A stretch of DNA of 64,000 nucleotides from Ailurus styani (taxonomy: Eukaryota > Chordata > Mammalia > Carnivora > Ailuridae): assembly GCA_002007465.1 (NCBI GenBank), contig LNAC01000762.1, forward strand, positions 579,425 to 643,424, in the 5' to 3' direction. The position numbers and the translations under genes were made by a program. Of the stretch, positions 11,522-22,351 are shown piece after piece (the stretch's first letter is position 1; each line of letters starts with the position of its first letter). The notes under the pieces were generated by a model, which did no database searches, had not been told where the DNA came from, and saw only the letters and a list, made by a program, of their open reading frames with translations.

Positions 11522-11709
11522 GGTGCAAGGGGGGCCCGGGAGGCTCAGTCAGTGAAGCATCTGCCTTCAGCTCAGGTCATGATCCCAGGGTCCTGGGATC
11601 GAGCCTCAACCCCCATTGATCAGTGTGGACTCTGCTTCTCCCTCCCCCTCCACCTTTCTCTTCCACTCATGCTCTCTCTCTCTCTCCCTCTCCCTTGCTA
11701 TGTCAAATA
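11522..11709 (+). mobile_element. Can-SINE
   Basis: Body CATCTGCCTTCAGCTCAGGT with a CT-rich tail ending TATGTCAAATAAA. Target duplication AAACATTTCATGGG (11508) / AAACATTTCATAGG (11710). Confidence 0.95.
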
Positions 11710-11723
11710 AAACATTTCATAGG

Positions 11724-12039
11724 AAAACATCTTCATATCAGCAAAAGTAGACCAAATGGGACCAAAGAAATAAGCACTTTCCTGAGAGTCTCTCGGTGTT
11801 GAGACCAGTCTCCAAGACACTACCCTCAACTAGAGCCACCCCCACTCACACGCACCCCAAAAAGGCCCCCACCCACGGTGGACCTACGTAGCCGACAAAC
11901 CCTTTGTGATGGGGAAGGGGGGAACCAAGTCCTAGCGACCGGAATTGAGCCCCTGTGTCCAGGCACACCTGAGGCTGAGCTCGGCCTTGCATCTTTCTCC
12001 CCAGTTCTCTAAGCCAATGCATTCCTTTCTTATGGAGAG
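11724..12039. other. Unassigned intron sequence
   Basis: No gene or repeat recognised. Confidence 0.4.
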
Positions 12040-12480
12040 CAGTGGAGCTTGTTCTCTGATCATTTGGAAAAAAACATTTTATACGGATAGCAAATGTAAA
12101 TTGGTACAACACCTCAGTAAAACCATATAGCAGTAGTCCTTGAGAGTTCAAAACTGTTCCTTCACTTTGACCTGGCAAATTCACTTCCGAGAACTCAACC
12201 CAAGCAATAATCCAAAACACACGCAGAGATCTTTACATAATGATGTTTGCTGTAGAAGCACAAACCAGGAAATAAATGGAATGGTCCACACTGGACGAAA
12301 TGTTACATAAGATCGCGTTTTATCTTTAAGGATAGAATATTATGAAACTATGAAAAGAGCATCTTGACCTCAAATTATTAAATGTAAGGTTAAATGTTTT
12401 CCCTTACTTAAAAAAGATTCAAAATTTTTTATGCTTTATTTTAACTTTGTAAAGAAAAGTAAAATACACAAAAATAGAAG
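12040..12480 (+). mobile_element. Old L1 3' fragment
   Basis: AAATTGGTACAACACCTCAG, GACCTGGCAAATTCACTTCC, ATAATGATGTTTGCTGTAGA and GAATATTATGAAACTATGAA follow the end of an old L1M-type element. Heavily mutated and antisense to NOS1AP. Confidence 0.78.
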
Positions 12481-12779
12481 ACAGTGAGCCACATACTAGT
12501 AGCAGCCACTTCTGAATAGGGGTATATCACAGTGATTTCATGTTGTTTTTTAAATTCCATCCTCTTCAAAAGCTCTACAATGAACCGAACGCATTGGTCA
12601 AGGAAAAAAACACTAAAACTACCCCCGCACCCCGCCCAGGGCCAAATGAAAGTCATTCCTTCTCCTATGAAACAAAATCTCCTTCCTTAAAGCCTCCATC
12701 CAATGTAAGAAATGTGTGGGATCCTTCCACATGGATCAGCAGGACAACCTTTCAGATGTTTAAGACCCTGCCATAACCT
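12481..12779. other. Unassigned intron sequence
   Basis: May include more of the old L1 3' UTR at 12481-12540; nothing else recognised. Confidence 0.35.
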
Positions 12780-13030
12780 GAGTTTTGCCCTCTCCAGCTT
12801 CAAATCCATTTTCCCAGCCGTCCCCGCAGACTGGCATGGCTTCTAACACTCTCCTCTGAACACATTCCAAAGCGTCCGCAGTTCTTCAAAAAGGTGTTCT
12901 AAATTCACCACAATGCTCCAGGTTTGGTCTAATAACTTACACCGAGGAATGGGGATCTCACCTCCCTTCTTCTAGATATAGCACCTCTATTAATGCAGCC
13001 TAAGTTCCCATTTCCTTCCAGCTCAGAACA
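12780..13030. repeat. Ancient interspersed repeat, family not named
   Basis: TGGCATGGCTTCTAACACTC, CACAATGCTCCAGGTTTGGT, GATCTCACCTCCCTTCTTCT and CTATTAATGCAGCCTAAGTT match, in order, a repeat I recall as recurring in many mammals and probably derived from an old LINE. I cannot name it with certainty. Confidence 0.5.
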
Positions 13031-14435
13031 GGAGTAAAGAGAACAGCTCTGGCTCAGAGATAAAGATGGAATTCAGTACAAAAATATACATTTCCTCACT
13101 CTTTTGGGAGCTCCTGGTTCTCCAAAAGTCATCCTCCCACCATCCCCCCCACAAGGAATTCCTCAGAGGTGAGGTCACTCTCAGCTTCACTCTGAACCAA
13201 GTCCAGAACTTTCCAAAGCCCAGGGAGGGGAGCCAGAGGGGATGCAGCAGAAGCCCTGAGCTTCAGAGTTCTCTGGACGTAATCCCCTGCCTCCAAGGCC
13301 AGGCCCCAAGATCCCACAAAATACACGGGGGCACTTGGGTCGGATTTCTGTCCAAGCAGTCTTCATGGGCCCAGGAAGGGTGGGTGGCCTACCCGCCAGG
13401 TAGTCAGAGAGTCCTGCCCCATGCACGTCTCAGAACTCGCATAGACTTTCAGGAGGTGAAAGGGGAGATTTCAGGACTCTTCCCGAGTCACCAGACAGGT
13501 CTTGAGGGAAGGGAAAGAGAGAGGTCAGGGGAAGCTTTAGAAAGCCAAATTCTGGGCCTGATGGAATGGATCGAAGGCCACCCAACATCTACCCGCAGGG
13601 ACCGCGCGCTCACACGCCGGCTTTTACCCGGTCTGGGAGGCACGAGTTCTGGATACAGCAGCACCAAGAAAGGGAAGGAAAACAGCCGGCAACGCTCCCT
13701 GCCAGTTCCCAGATGGGAGAGCTGAAGCTGGGGAAGGGAGACGGCTTTCCTACGATCCCTCCACGATCCCTCCACGGTGAGCCACCCCCAGCACCAAACA
13801 GCTTCCTTCTGGCCCGGGCTCGGCCCCTCCCACAAAGCCAGCAGCATCACCTGCCCTCTGGACTCAGGACCAGCGAGGTCATCTGTCTCCTGCTTAATTT
13901 GCATTTGCATACAGAATTCACAGTTCTTAATTTCAAGTGCGGAAATCAAACAATTAGGCCAGGCTTCTGCAACTGTCCTGAGACCCAGAATTAGGTGTTT
14001 TACTTAACTTACTTAATTACTTAAATGCTAAAACCAGCTCGTTTTATTGTACACTAGGCTAGGAGTACCCGAGGGCTGGCTTTTAAGGTGGGTGGTTTGT
14101 GGGCACTCACTCCAGGGACAGGAGAATTTACAAGGATTTGTATAAACACAACACAGGCAACCCACGCTCTGCTCTCCAGAGATCACCAAGGGAATTTCTA
14201 GGAGTTCCAGTCTCCCAGATACTTTCGGGTAAAAGCACAAAAATCACACGGAGTTCCGGTACACCTGTAAACTCCCCAGAAGGGCTAGGAAAAATAGGAG
14301 AGGACACAGGGACACAGGCTTCAGCCAGCTCTGCGAGTTGTTTTCTGTACATCCTCGGCAAAATGGGGACCACACCATCTTACAAAGGCTTCGGGGTTTT
14401 TCTTTTGAGAAATGGGGGGAGAGAAGAGGGGGGAA
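13031..14435. other. Unassigned intron sequence; AT-rich block at 13860-14040
   Basis: No gene supported. A 219-codon open frame at 13066-13725 is overlapped by frames on the opposite strand and has no domain. The block 13860-14040 has TTTGCATTTGCAT and several TTAATT/TTAACTT words, a possible conserved element. Confidence 0.4.
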
Positions 14436-14614
14436 TTTTTTTAAAGATTTTATTAATTTATTAGAGCGACAGAGAGCAGTAGAGGGAGAGGGAGAAGCAG
14501 GCTCCATGCTGAGCAGGGAGCCCAATGTGGGGCTCGATCCCAGGACCCCGGGATCATGACCGGAGCTGAAATCAATAGTCAGACACTCAACCGACGAAGC
14601 CACCCAGGAGCCCT
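14436..14614 (-). mobile_element. Can-SINE
   Basis: TTTAAAGATTTTATTAATTT on the left, GCAGGGAGCCCAATGTGGGG in the body, and the reversed diverged head GAAGCCACCCAGGAGCCCTG. Flanking duplication not clear. Sense orientation of NOS1AP. Confidence 0.93.
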
Positions 14615-16230
14615 GATCCTTACAAAAGTTTAAAAGATGAAATAAAGCACATGCTGTTTGAGGAAGCAAACAGCACACGCAGCAGAGCAGAAAACCCATA
14701 AATGATGCTGGTCCCTTCTCCCGCTCTATAAGGAACACCTTTGCAAGACTCCCCTCCGACAGTAGAAATACCCATCCTGTTTCCTCCTATCTCAGGCTCC
14801 GTGTAATTCTAGAAGTGGACCCTGGTCTAGAAGTGACCCTTGACGGTCAGATGGAACCTAGAGCAGCATTTGCAGTGAGGTCTGGGGAAAGGGGCACAGT
14901 CCCGTGCGGACCACCTGGGAGGCAGGGGACATTCTAGAACCTCTCCTTGGACGAGAAGCCGTAAGGACTATCTTTGCATATTTGACCAGTCCATCGCATT
15001 TGCCGCGTGGCTACAGCCTGTAGGACACAACAGAAGGACAAACCCTGATCCTGTCCTCCAGCTGCTTGCTGCCAACCTGGGGCGCTGAGGCCCGGAACCG
15101 TGAAAATGAGCAGACTCCTCCCCTCTCCGGCCTCAGGGGCCACATCCAAAGGGCAGACTCCGTCCAGACAGTCTCAAGACAGAGGCTAAGGGCATCCAGT
15201 TTGCCATTTTACCTCCAGTGCTGGCAAAGGGAAGGCTCTCAAAAAATACCAGGTCAATCCGTAAAGCGGCAGCAGCAGGCGTGAAGTAAAGGGGAGGGGG
15301 AGGCAACGCAAGCCTGTGCAGACTGGCAGAGACACAGAGACACAGACACCAGCAAAGCCCGCGCGGGGGTGGCCCACTTCCCGAGGCTGGAGGAGAAGCG
15401 GGAGCCGTTCCCAGGTCCTCCCGAGGCCCACCCCTCGGCGAGGGCAGCAAGAATCCCCCGGAAACCTCGCATCATCTCCAGGTTTCTTTCCGGGTGACTT
15501 TTGGCTCGAGTTGCTTCAAAAGCCGATCCGGAAACAAACATCCAGGTCCTGCCCTCTGTTCACCAAGGGCAAGATCACAGAAGGCTGGACTGACAGGACA
15601 TTACAAAGATCAGAAACTTCAGCCTCAGCGCCTCGGATTCATATGCAGATGACTCTGAAGACGGGCAAATACGGAGGACCTTCAGGGAAGATTACAGGCC
15701 TGACACCCCATCCGTAATTAACATGTCATCATCCTCTCTCTGCCCCCGCCCCCAGCCCCTCAATGAGGATCGGGACAGCCCACTGTCTCCCTACAGCCCT
15801 CGGCTCGTCCTTCCTTCCGCATCTTCTTACAAAGCCATCTGGGTCAGAGCCTGCAGCCAGGGCTGGGGGGCCGGGGCCGGGGGGCCGGGGGCAGGCCGAC
15901 TCGGTGTCCCTTAAGGCATGCTGCTGTGAGCGCTCTCCATCCGAGCCCGGCAGACCAGCCTGGGACACGAGTTAGCCTGAGGGCAGTGTGAGGCCAGCCT
16001 GGACAGGGGCCGGGAGGGCGGGATGCCTCGGGCACCCGCTGGCCAGCCTTCTCTGCTTCCTCATTCAGAGAAGCAACGCTGCGGGCTGGTGCCCGGGGGT
16101 GGGAAGAGGCGGGGGAAGGCAACAGGGCTGACCCAGGCTCTAGGTCCGGCCCTGAGGGACCCAGGACAAGTCGTTTCCTCTCTCCTGAGTCTAAAGAGAG
16201 GCGTGGAAACCAGACCCTAAATCGCCTTGC
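14615..16230. other. Unassigned GC-rich intron sequence
   Basis: No gene recognised; overlapping open frames on both strands reflect GC content. It contains the G-quadruplex motif at 15865. Around 16135-16205 (GGACAAGTCGTTTCCTCTCT) there is a weak MIR resemblance. Confidence 0.4.
15865..15891 (+). other. Canonical G-quadruplex motif
   Basis: Four runs of G (6, 4, 6 and 5) separated each time by CC. The G-rich strand is the plus strand, which is the template strand for NOS1AP, so the pre-mRNA itself would be C-rich here. Confidence 0.85.
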
Positions 16231-17636
16231 TTCTAAAGTCTGCGTCCCAGGCTCCTCGCCCACAGGCTTCCAGCTGAAAAGCACTTCACTTAGTTCTTGA
16301 GACTTATTTTAAGGACAGACCAGGCTCAATCCACTTGTTCCATTTCCAAACACTGAGACCTGAAAACTGACAGGGAAGACACCATGACAGGAGAAAAGCC
16401 AGCCATCGGGATGTCCCGGCTGGGGGGTGGGGGCGGTACGGGCACCCCATGCCCCTCACCAGGGAGCCCACCCCCCACCCCATGTAAGGAAACCCCAGGG
16501 GGCCCCCACAACATCATGCAATTCAACGTGGCAACAAGCCAGCAGGACCTCTTCCCTTTGTTCCTGCCCGCATGTGGGCAAAACACCACCTTTCAGGTTT
16601 GTCTGTGTGTGGTCTTTGCATCCCCTGAAAAACGCTCCCTGGAGACTGAGCCTTTCCGGATTATTTACCATACAGCGCCCAAGACCATGTCAATGGCGGG
16701 TCGGTTAATTATTACTCAAAGAAATGGACTCTGCCCTCACAAACGTGTGTTTTATTGCACTTGCCAATAAACGCCCACGTAGTGCATGGCCTCGCTCACA
16801 ATGGAATGGGAAAATAAAAGGAAAACCACCCCTCAACTGTTTTGCTGCCCTTCCCAGTTTCTCCTAAGTTACAGTGGGTGAAGAGAAGGTGTGGCGTGGA
16901 CCAGCCAAGGAGGGGGTGTGGAAAACAAGAGGGACCAAACCCCCCGGGGCCCGGCCTGCTCTGTCCTGGATTCATTCACCCCACGGGTGTTGCCGGACCA
17001 TCTACTAAACGCCCGGCAGTCTGCTCCCTCCAAACAGCCTCTTTGCAAGGATTTCAATATCTAGCATAATGGGATTCTATTTATTCTGTTTTAGTTCTAT
17101 CAGAGGGTGTCTTGCACCGTCCATGCGGTCACGGGGTGCGCCTCCAGCACCTCCCTCCCACCGTGTCCCAGCGGTTTCCTCTTGAGAGCGAGTGCCCCCC
17201 ATCCCCGGCTTCTCCCGAGGCCCGAGACCAGGCCGCCCGATCCCACAGGGCCAGCTCCCCATTTGTACCCCCCGCATCGCAGCATCCACAAAGCCGCGAC
17301 CGCGGGCTCCGCGCCGCACCCGAGGCCCCAGCAGCACACAGAGCCCCCTGCTGTCCTCAAAAATAGGTTGAATGAATCAATCGAACATTCTGTATCAATC
17401 ACGCTGAACACAGAAACAGCTCGGAATCAACCGACCTGATTTAGAAATGAACAGTTCGTGCGGAAGTAAAAACCCACGACATAACTGGTAAGGCCCACGT
17501 CACCAGGCGCCATCCGCGCCTCCTCTTCCACCGCCAGACATGCTGCTCCCCCCGGTCCGGAGCCAGTGGACGGATTTTCACTTTCCCACATTTTCCTTCA
17601 CCACGTTAAAGAAACGTGAACTCTCCGAACAGTGGA
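16231..17636. other. Unassigned intron sequence with a CpG-rich patch
   Basis: No gene recognised. It includes a G-rich run at 16421-16440 and a CpG-dense patch at 17160-17340. Open frames at 17077-17439 on both strands come from that patch. Confidence 0.4.
17160..17340. promoter_or_regulatory. CpG-rich patch, function unknown
   Basis: By hand count about 18 CpG in 180 bases, high for mammalian intron and not part of a recognised repeat. It is shorter than a classic CpG island. A cryptic promoter, a silencer or plain GC-rich DNA are all possible. Confidence 0.35.
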
Positions 17637-17649
17637 GAAACTCTCAGGA

Positions 17650-17793
17650 GGTGGGTGGCTCCGTCGGTTGGGAGTCTGCCTTCGGCTCAGGTCACGATCC
17701 CCGGTCCTGGGTTTGAGGCCCTGCTTCTCCCTCTGCCCCTCCCCCAGCTGATATTCTTGTGCTCTCCCAAGTAAATAAAATCTTTGAAAAAAT
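17650..17793 (+). mobile_element. Can-SINE with internal deletion
   Basis: GTGGGTGGCTCCGTCGGTTG head and AAGTAAATAAAATCTTTG tail; the usual middle segment (cacatcgggctccctgctc) is missing. Target duplication GAAACTCTCAGGA (17637) / GAAACTATCAGGA (17794). Confidence 0.93.
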
Positions 17794-17806
17794 GAAACTA
17801 TCAGGA

Positions 17807-18639
17807 GTTAAAAGGAAGTGAAGAGCCCGCGCTTCGGATGACAACGGGACCCTCGCCTGAGAGATGACAGAGGCGCCCTCAGCCCTGTCGTGCTATGATT
17901 CCTTGGATGGACACAGCCACCTGAGAGCCAGATTCCATTTCCTTCCAGCTGGCCTAAGTACCCCCAGGGCTCTGGAACTCTGGGAGGATGTGCCCGAGGC
18001 CCTGCCAGGAGGAGAGATGACTGGGAGACCAAGACCAGGAACTGGGAAGAAAATGTATAGAAAACCCAAATCTCAACAAAACAGTTAGGCACCAACTCCT
18101 CCCCCTAACTCCCCAGGCACAGGACAAACCCTAAAGGCTGAGTTCCATCAGCAAAGATGTTGTCTCAGGCACCTCTTTATCCAACAGTCAGATTCATTTA
18201 GTTATTCTGACAATGGCTTGCTTTTTCTTTACAACTATTCATGTACTTGGCCCTGGCCCATGACCAAGCGTGGATACAGTATATTGCATACGGCTGCCCT
18301 CAAGAGGCTGACAATCCTGTTGGAAAGCTAAAACTACCCCACGAGAATTTGACCCCAGAACAAGGGCTTAAAGGGGCGATAAAGGAAATAAGCCTGCACG
18401 AACGGGATTCCTATAGCCCGGAACGGCTGGGAAGGAGCACAGGAGGGAGAAAGGGATGCCGAACAGGAGCAGAAAAGATGAATGGCCCTTTAAAACAAGA
18501 GCATGAGCGTGAATAAAGGAAAGGACAGGGCAAATGACATGGTAACTGGGGAGGCAGGAAGACAGTCCCAGGTACCCAGCCTGCATGAAGGACCGGACGT
18601 GCCCCAGAGGGTGGAACGGGAAGTCCAAATAAAATACCA
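17807..18639. other. Unassigned intron sequence
   Basis: No gene recognised. The stretch 18240-18340 (ACAGTATATTGCATACGGCT) could be a decayed MIR but is not called. Confidence 0.4.
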
Positions 18640-18807
18640 AATTTTATTTATTTGAGAGAGCAAGAGCGTCAGCAGAGGGAGGGGGAGAGAGAGAAGCAGA
18701 CTCCCCACTGAGCAGGGAGCCCACAGTGGGGCTCGATCCCAGGACCCTGAGATCATGACCTGAGCTGAAGGCAGATGCTTTACTGACTGAGCCACCCAGG
18801 CGACCCC
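18640..18807 (-). mobile_element. Can-SINE
   Basis: ATTTTATTTATTTGAGAGAG on the left, GCAGGGAGCCCACAGTGGGG, and the reversed head TGAGCCACCCAGGCGACCCC. Confidence 0.95.
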
Positions 18808-18840
18808 TTTCTATTATCATTAATACTGGTTTGAGGTGGG

Positions 18841-18977
18841 TTATTTTTTTGTTTTTTTCATTTTGTTTTGGTTTGGTTTTGGTTGTAAATATACTCTACC
18901 CTCACCGTGGGGCTCGAGCTCACAACCCCGAGGTCAAGACCCCATGCTCCTCCAACTGAGCCAGCCGGGTGCCCCAA
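18841..18977 (-). mobile_element. Old short-type Can-SINE
   Basis: TTTTGTTTTGGTTTGG-rich left end (tail), then CCGTGGGGCTCGAGCTCACA and the head TGAGCCAGCCGGGTGCCCC. Same orientation as the copy just to its left and of the same short class as the one at 714. Confidence 0.88.
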
Positions 18978-18989
18978 TGCTGTTCTTCT

Positions 18990-19145
18990 TAACGGCAGCT
19001 TCCATTTACTGACCACCTCCTGCATGCCAGGCACTAGACCTAGTATTCATGTAACACTCAGAGACCCTCCAGTCAGCACCCACACCCCATCTCATTCAAA
19101 AAGGCACATTTTACAAAGATCACAGAGCTACTAAGTGGCTGCCTA
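18990..19145 (-). repeat. MIR fragment
   Basis: CCATTTACTGACCACCTCCT, TGCATGCCAGGCACTAGACC, CATCTCATTCAAAAAGGC and CACAGAGCTACTAAGTGGC follow the reversed MIR from end to core. Confidence 0.85.
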
Positions 19146-20927
19146 ATGTTCCAAGAACGCCCTCTCTGGCATTTCCCCTGCTACCTGGCAGGAGCAATTC
19201 CAACGCACACCGGCTTCCTTGCACCAGGCCGGCCACGCGCCCAAGCCAGTGTGGGCCAAACCCTCCAAGAGAATGCAGAATGGCCATCCCTGGTTTCCCA
19301 GGCTTTTTCAAGACTGAGTATCTCAACCCAATTTCTCATGCCTCTCCTAGGATGAAACAGAAGTTAGACTTCCTCGCGGCATCAATATCCCCCTCTTCCT
19401 CCCCCACTGTGTCTCTCCAGCCGCGATCCCCAAGGACAGCCAAGGACTGTTGGCGAGACACTGTCTCAGACGTAGGAGCCCAGACCCAAGGTAAAGAGAA
19501 CACTGGCAACCTCGCCAGCCCCATACTACGGGTTCCGTGTGCTCCTTTTGATCCTCTGTGAGATCATTGTCAGAAAAAAAAAAAAAAAAAAAAAAAAAGG
19601 CCATTTCCATTTCCGAGGGCCGCTTTGGAACAGACAAACCTTGAAAGGTTGCAGGAACTTTCCACAGACACAGACCTTCCAACACGGAAGCAGAAGCCAC
19701 AGTGCCCTTTGAGCAAAGGTCTCAAAACAAAACAGAGGCACAGCCAGCACTGAAGATGAGTTCAACCCATTTCCGCAGCCGGGGATGGGCTGGCAAACTG
19801 ACCCAGACCGCACAGCCTGCAGGCACGGACCAGCCAGGCTCTCTCCGTCGTCCGCCAGGCTACGCGGAGCACGCCTGCTCACCGGTCACGGCCACGGGAT
19901 TACACTCTCTGCTCGTCACTGGAGGCGTAAAGGGTGCTCTGGTTCCTCGTTTTGCTGGGGAGACGGAGAGACGGAGAGAGGAATCCACAGGAGCCCAGGG
20001 AGGGAGCGATTGCAAAGCTGGGAAATCACATTTTAAAAAAAGGGATCAGAGGTGGGAAACAGGGCAGATGCGTCTGGGATATTTATTTAGGTCTGTGCAC
20101 GGGGAGCTCAGCACGCAGAGCGTGTGTCTCTGACACTTGAAGGGCCAGCCTCGCACCCCCGCGGAGTCGGGGACACGGGCGGTCCCGGCGGCTGTGTCAT
20201 ACTCTGGACAGTTGGCAGCTTTGCCTTACATCTTCTGGCAAATACTTGCCAATGGCTTGGCTGGAAAGGTAATCTCTTAATTAAAAAGAAAGGAAAGAAA
20301 CAGCCGTCCAGAAACAGAAAATAGAGCCACAGAATCTAACAATGAGTGAGAAAGGAGGGCTCCAGGCTTTAGGAGAAGAGTCTGAAGAAATAGAAAAGAT
20401 CTGGCTTGATTTCTGAGAAGCGCCCCCTTTCCCTGGCCCCCTCTGAAATCAGGAGAGAGTCTTTAGGGAATGGTCACGGAAGGGAACAGACAACCCAACT
20501 TGATTCCAACAGCGGCCAAGAAAATTTGGAGCCTTCTGGCTGCTATTCAGCAAAACAGACCAACACGCAGTAAATGGCAAAGAGAAAAGGAAGCACGCAT
20601 AATTATCCGTCAACCCAAATTCTTGAACACCGGCTCCTTCCTCTGCTCAGGCCTGATTGCTGATTTGGGTCCCTTTCTAAGCCCTGGGGTCGTTCCTGCT
20701 TTCTCCGTCCTGGAGGCTTTTCCGCGCCCCATGTTCCCATCAGCTCCCAGTGCCCTAGGTTCCGCCCTATAAGCCAGGGCACCGGGACATCCTCTGGTCC
20801 AGAATGGCCCAGAGTCTTACCTCCCTTCACCCCAGCATGCCTCCACTGCAGGCTGAGACAGCCCCAAAGCCAGCCTTAAAAGATTCCAAAAGGGACGTGT
20901 TGCTAAGCAGAATTAAAACAAGGGGCC
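19146..20927. other. Unassigned intron sequence with an A25 run
   Basis: No gene recognised. A homopolymer of about 25 A lies at 19574-19598 with no poly-A signal or retrocopy visible before it. Frames at 19702-20140 lack any domain. Confidence 0.4.
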
Positions 20928-21116
20928 TAGGAGCCCCGGGGTGGCTCCGTCGGGCGAGCCCGTCTACCTTCAGCCCAGATCATGATCCCAGGGTCCTGGC
21001 CCTAGCCCAGCATCACACTTGCTGCTCAGCCGGGTGGCTGCTTCTCCCTCTCCCTCTGCGCCCCTACCCAACTCGTGTGAGGTCTCCCTCTCTCTCAAAT
21101 AAAATCTTTTAAAAAC
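20928..21116 (+). mobile_element. Can-SINE, diverged
   Basis: Head GCCCCGGGGTGGCTCCGTCG, body CTTCAGCCCAGATCATGATC, tail CTCTCTCAAATAAAATCTTT. No clear target duplication. Confidence 0.92.
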
Positions 21117-22165
21117 TAAAAAATAACATAAACTAGGGGGTCTTAGAGCTGCCTCTTCAGGACAGTCCAGCTCCCAACTTCAGCCTTTCTAGCCACAAGG
21201 GCCTGCCGCTGAAGGCATCTTACTTCCCACTAGCCTGAGAGTCATCTTTCAGTAACAGTTAAGAAAAACCTTCACTGTCAAAACTTCCCTTCAACGGCCT
21301 GAGTGCTCCCCCACGGTGCTACGCCCTCGGACACAGGCATTCCTGCAGGGGCTGTGGGTTCCTTGCACAGGGGCACAACCTAAGTGTCCACCGGGGGTCA
21401 GAGAGGGACGTCACAGGGTCTGGCTGGATCAGGAGACTGGCCTCGACACCCGCTCCAGTCCCTTCCGTGGTCGGTATGGATGTAAAGGAAGGGGAGATAC
21501 CTTCTGTCCTGCAAGAAGGTGGCAACAGGCACGCCCGGTCTCTGGCTGAGCTTAAAATTCAAACACACATCAGAGTCACACAGAAAGATGCGAAATCACC
21601 TAACAAAGGTACACACACAGACTGGTAACCGGACTATAACCAGATCAGATTATTTAAAAGTCTGTATCTATGTTTACTCAGACCCACATAAGAAGGGGCC
21701 TGACCATCAGTAGAAGCACAGAGAAGCAGAATCCTATGAGCAAATGCGTATTGCCCATCGAGGTACAGACCGAGAAGCCTTGGCCCAAAGCCACATGCGG
21801 GGTGCGCCATATTTCTGTGGGAGGGCGGGCAGCCATCAAGCCGCTCAGCCTGGTTCCCTAACACAAGTATTACTTGCATTCCTTATTCTGAATTTACCAT
21901 CCGTAATCGCCCCTGTACTCATCGGTCCACTTCAGTTCCAAGCCTGCCCCGCCAGGGTTTGTGCCGGCTCAAAAGGCCTTCCTTCCAACCAGTGAATCAC
22001 CAAAACCAAACCACATGTTCTTGGTTTAATCACATGACCAAACCACAAACCACTCCTGAGACCTTTGCCAGCTCAACGGAACCACCTTAAGAGCACCAAG
22101 GTTCACACTGGAGTCGGAGATCTATCCTGAAAAATCCCTGAGAACGTCCACCTGATGGTCCAAAC
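21117..22165. other. Unassigned intron sequence
   Basis: No gene or repeat recognised in about 1 kb. Open frames are short and overlap on both strands. Confidence 0.4.
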
Positions 22166-22351
22166 CAGCAGTTCTCAAACTTGAGCTACTTCAGAATCAC
22201 CTGGAGGGCTTGTGAAAGCAGATTATTGGCCGTCACCCCGGAGTTTCTGGCTCAGTAGTTCTTGGGTGGGGCCTGAGACTCTGCATTTCCACTGAATTCC
22301 CAAGTGAGCCTGAGGCTGCCAGTCTGGGGACCACACTTTGGGACTCACCAT
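22166..22351 (+). mobile_element. MER5/MER3-like hAT transposon fossil
   Basis: Begins CAGCAGTTCTCAAACTTGAG, then AGAATCACCTGGAGGGCTTG, GGTGGGGCCTGAGACTCTGC and a closing CCACACTTTGGGACTCACC. Inverted-terminus layout of a short non-autonomous hAT-Charlie element. Confidence 0.82.

Noticed and set aside
13066..13725. 219-codon open frame on the plus strand
   Set aside because: Low-complexity Ser/Arg/Gly-rich product with no domain; opposite-strand frames equally long.
19574..19598. A25 run as the tail of a processed pseudogene
   Set aside because: No poly-A signal, no gene-like sequence before it and no flanking duplication seen.
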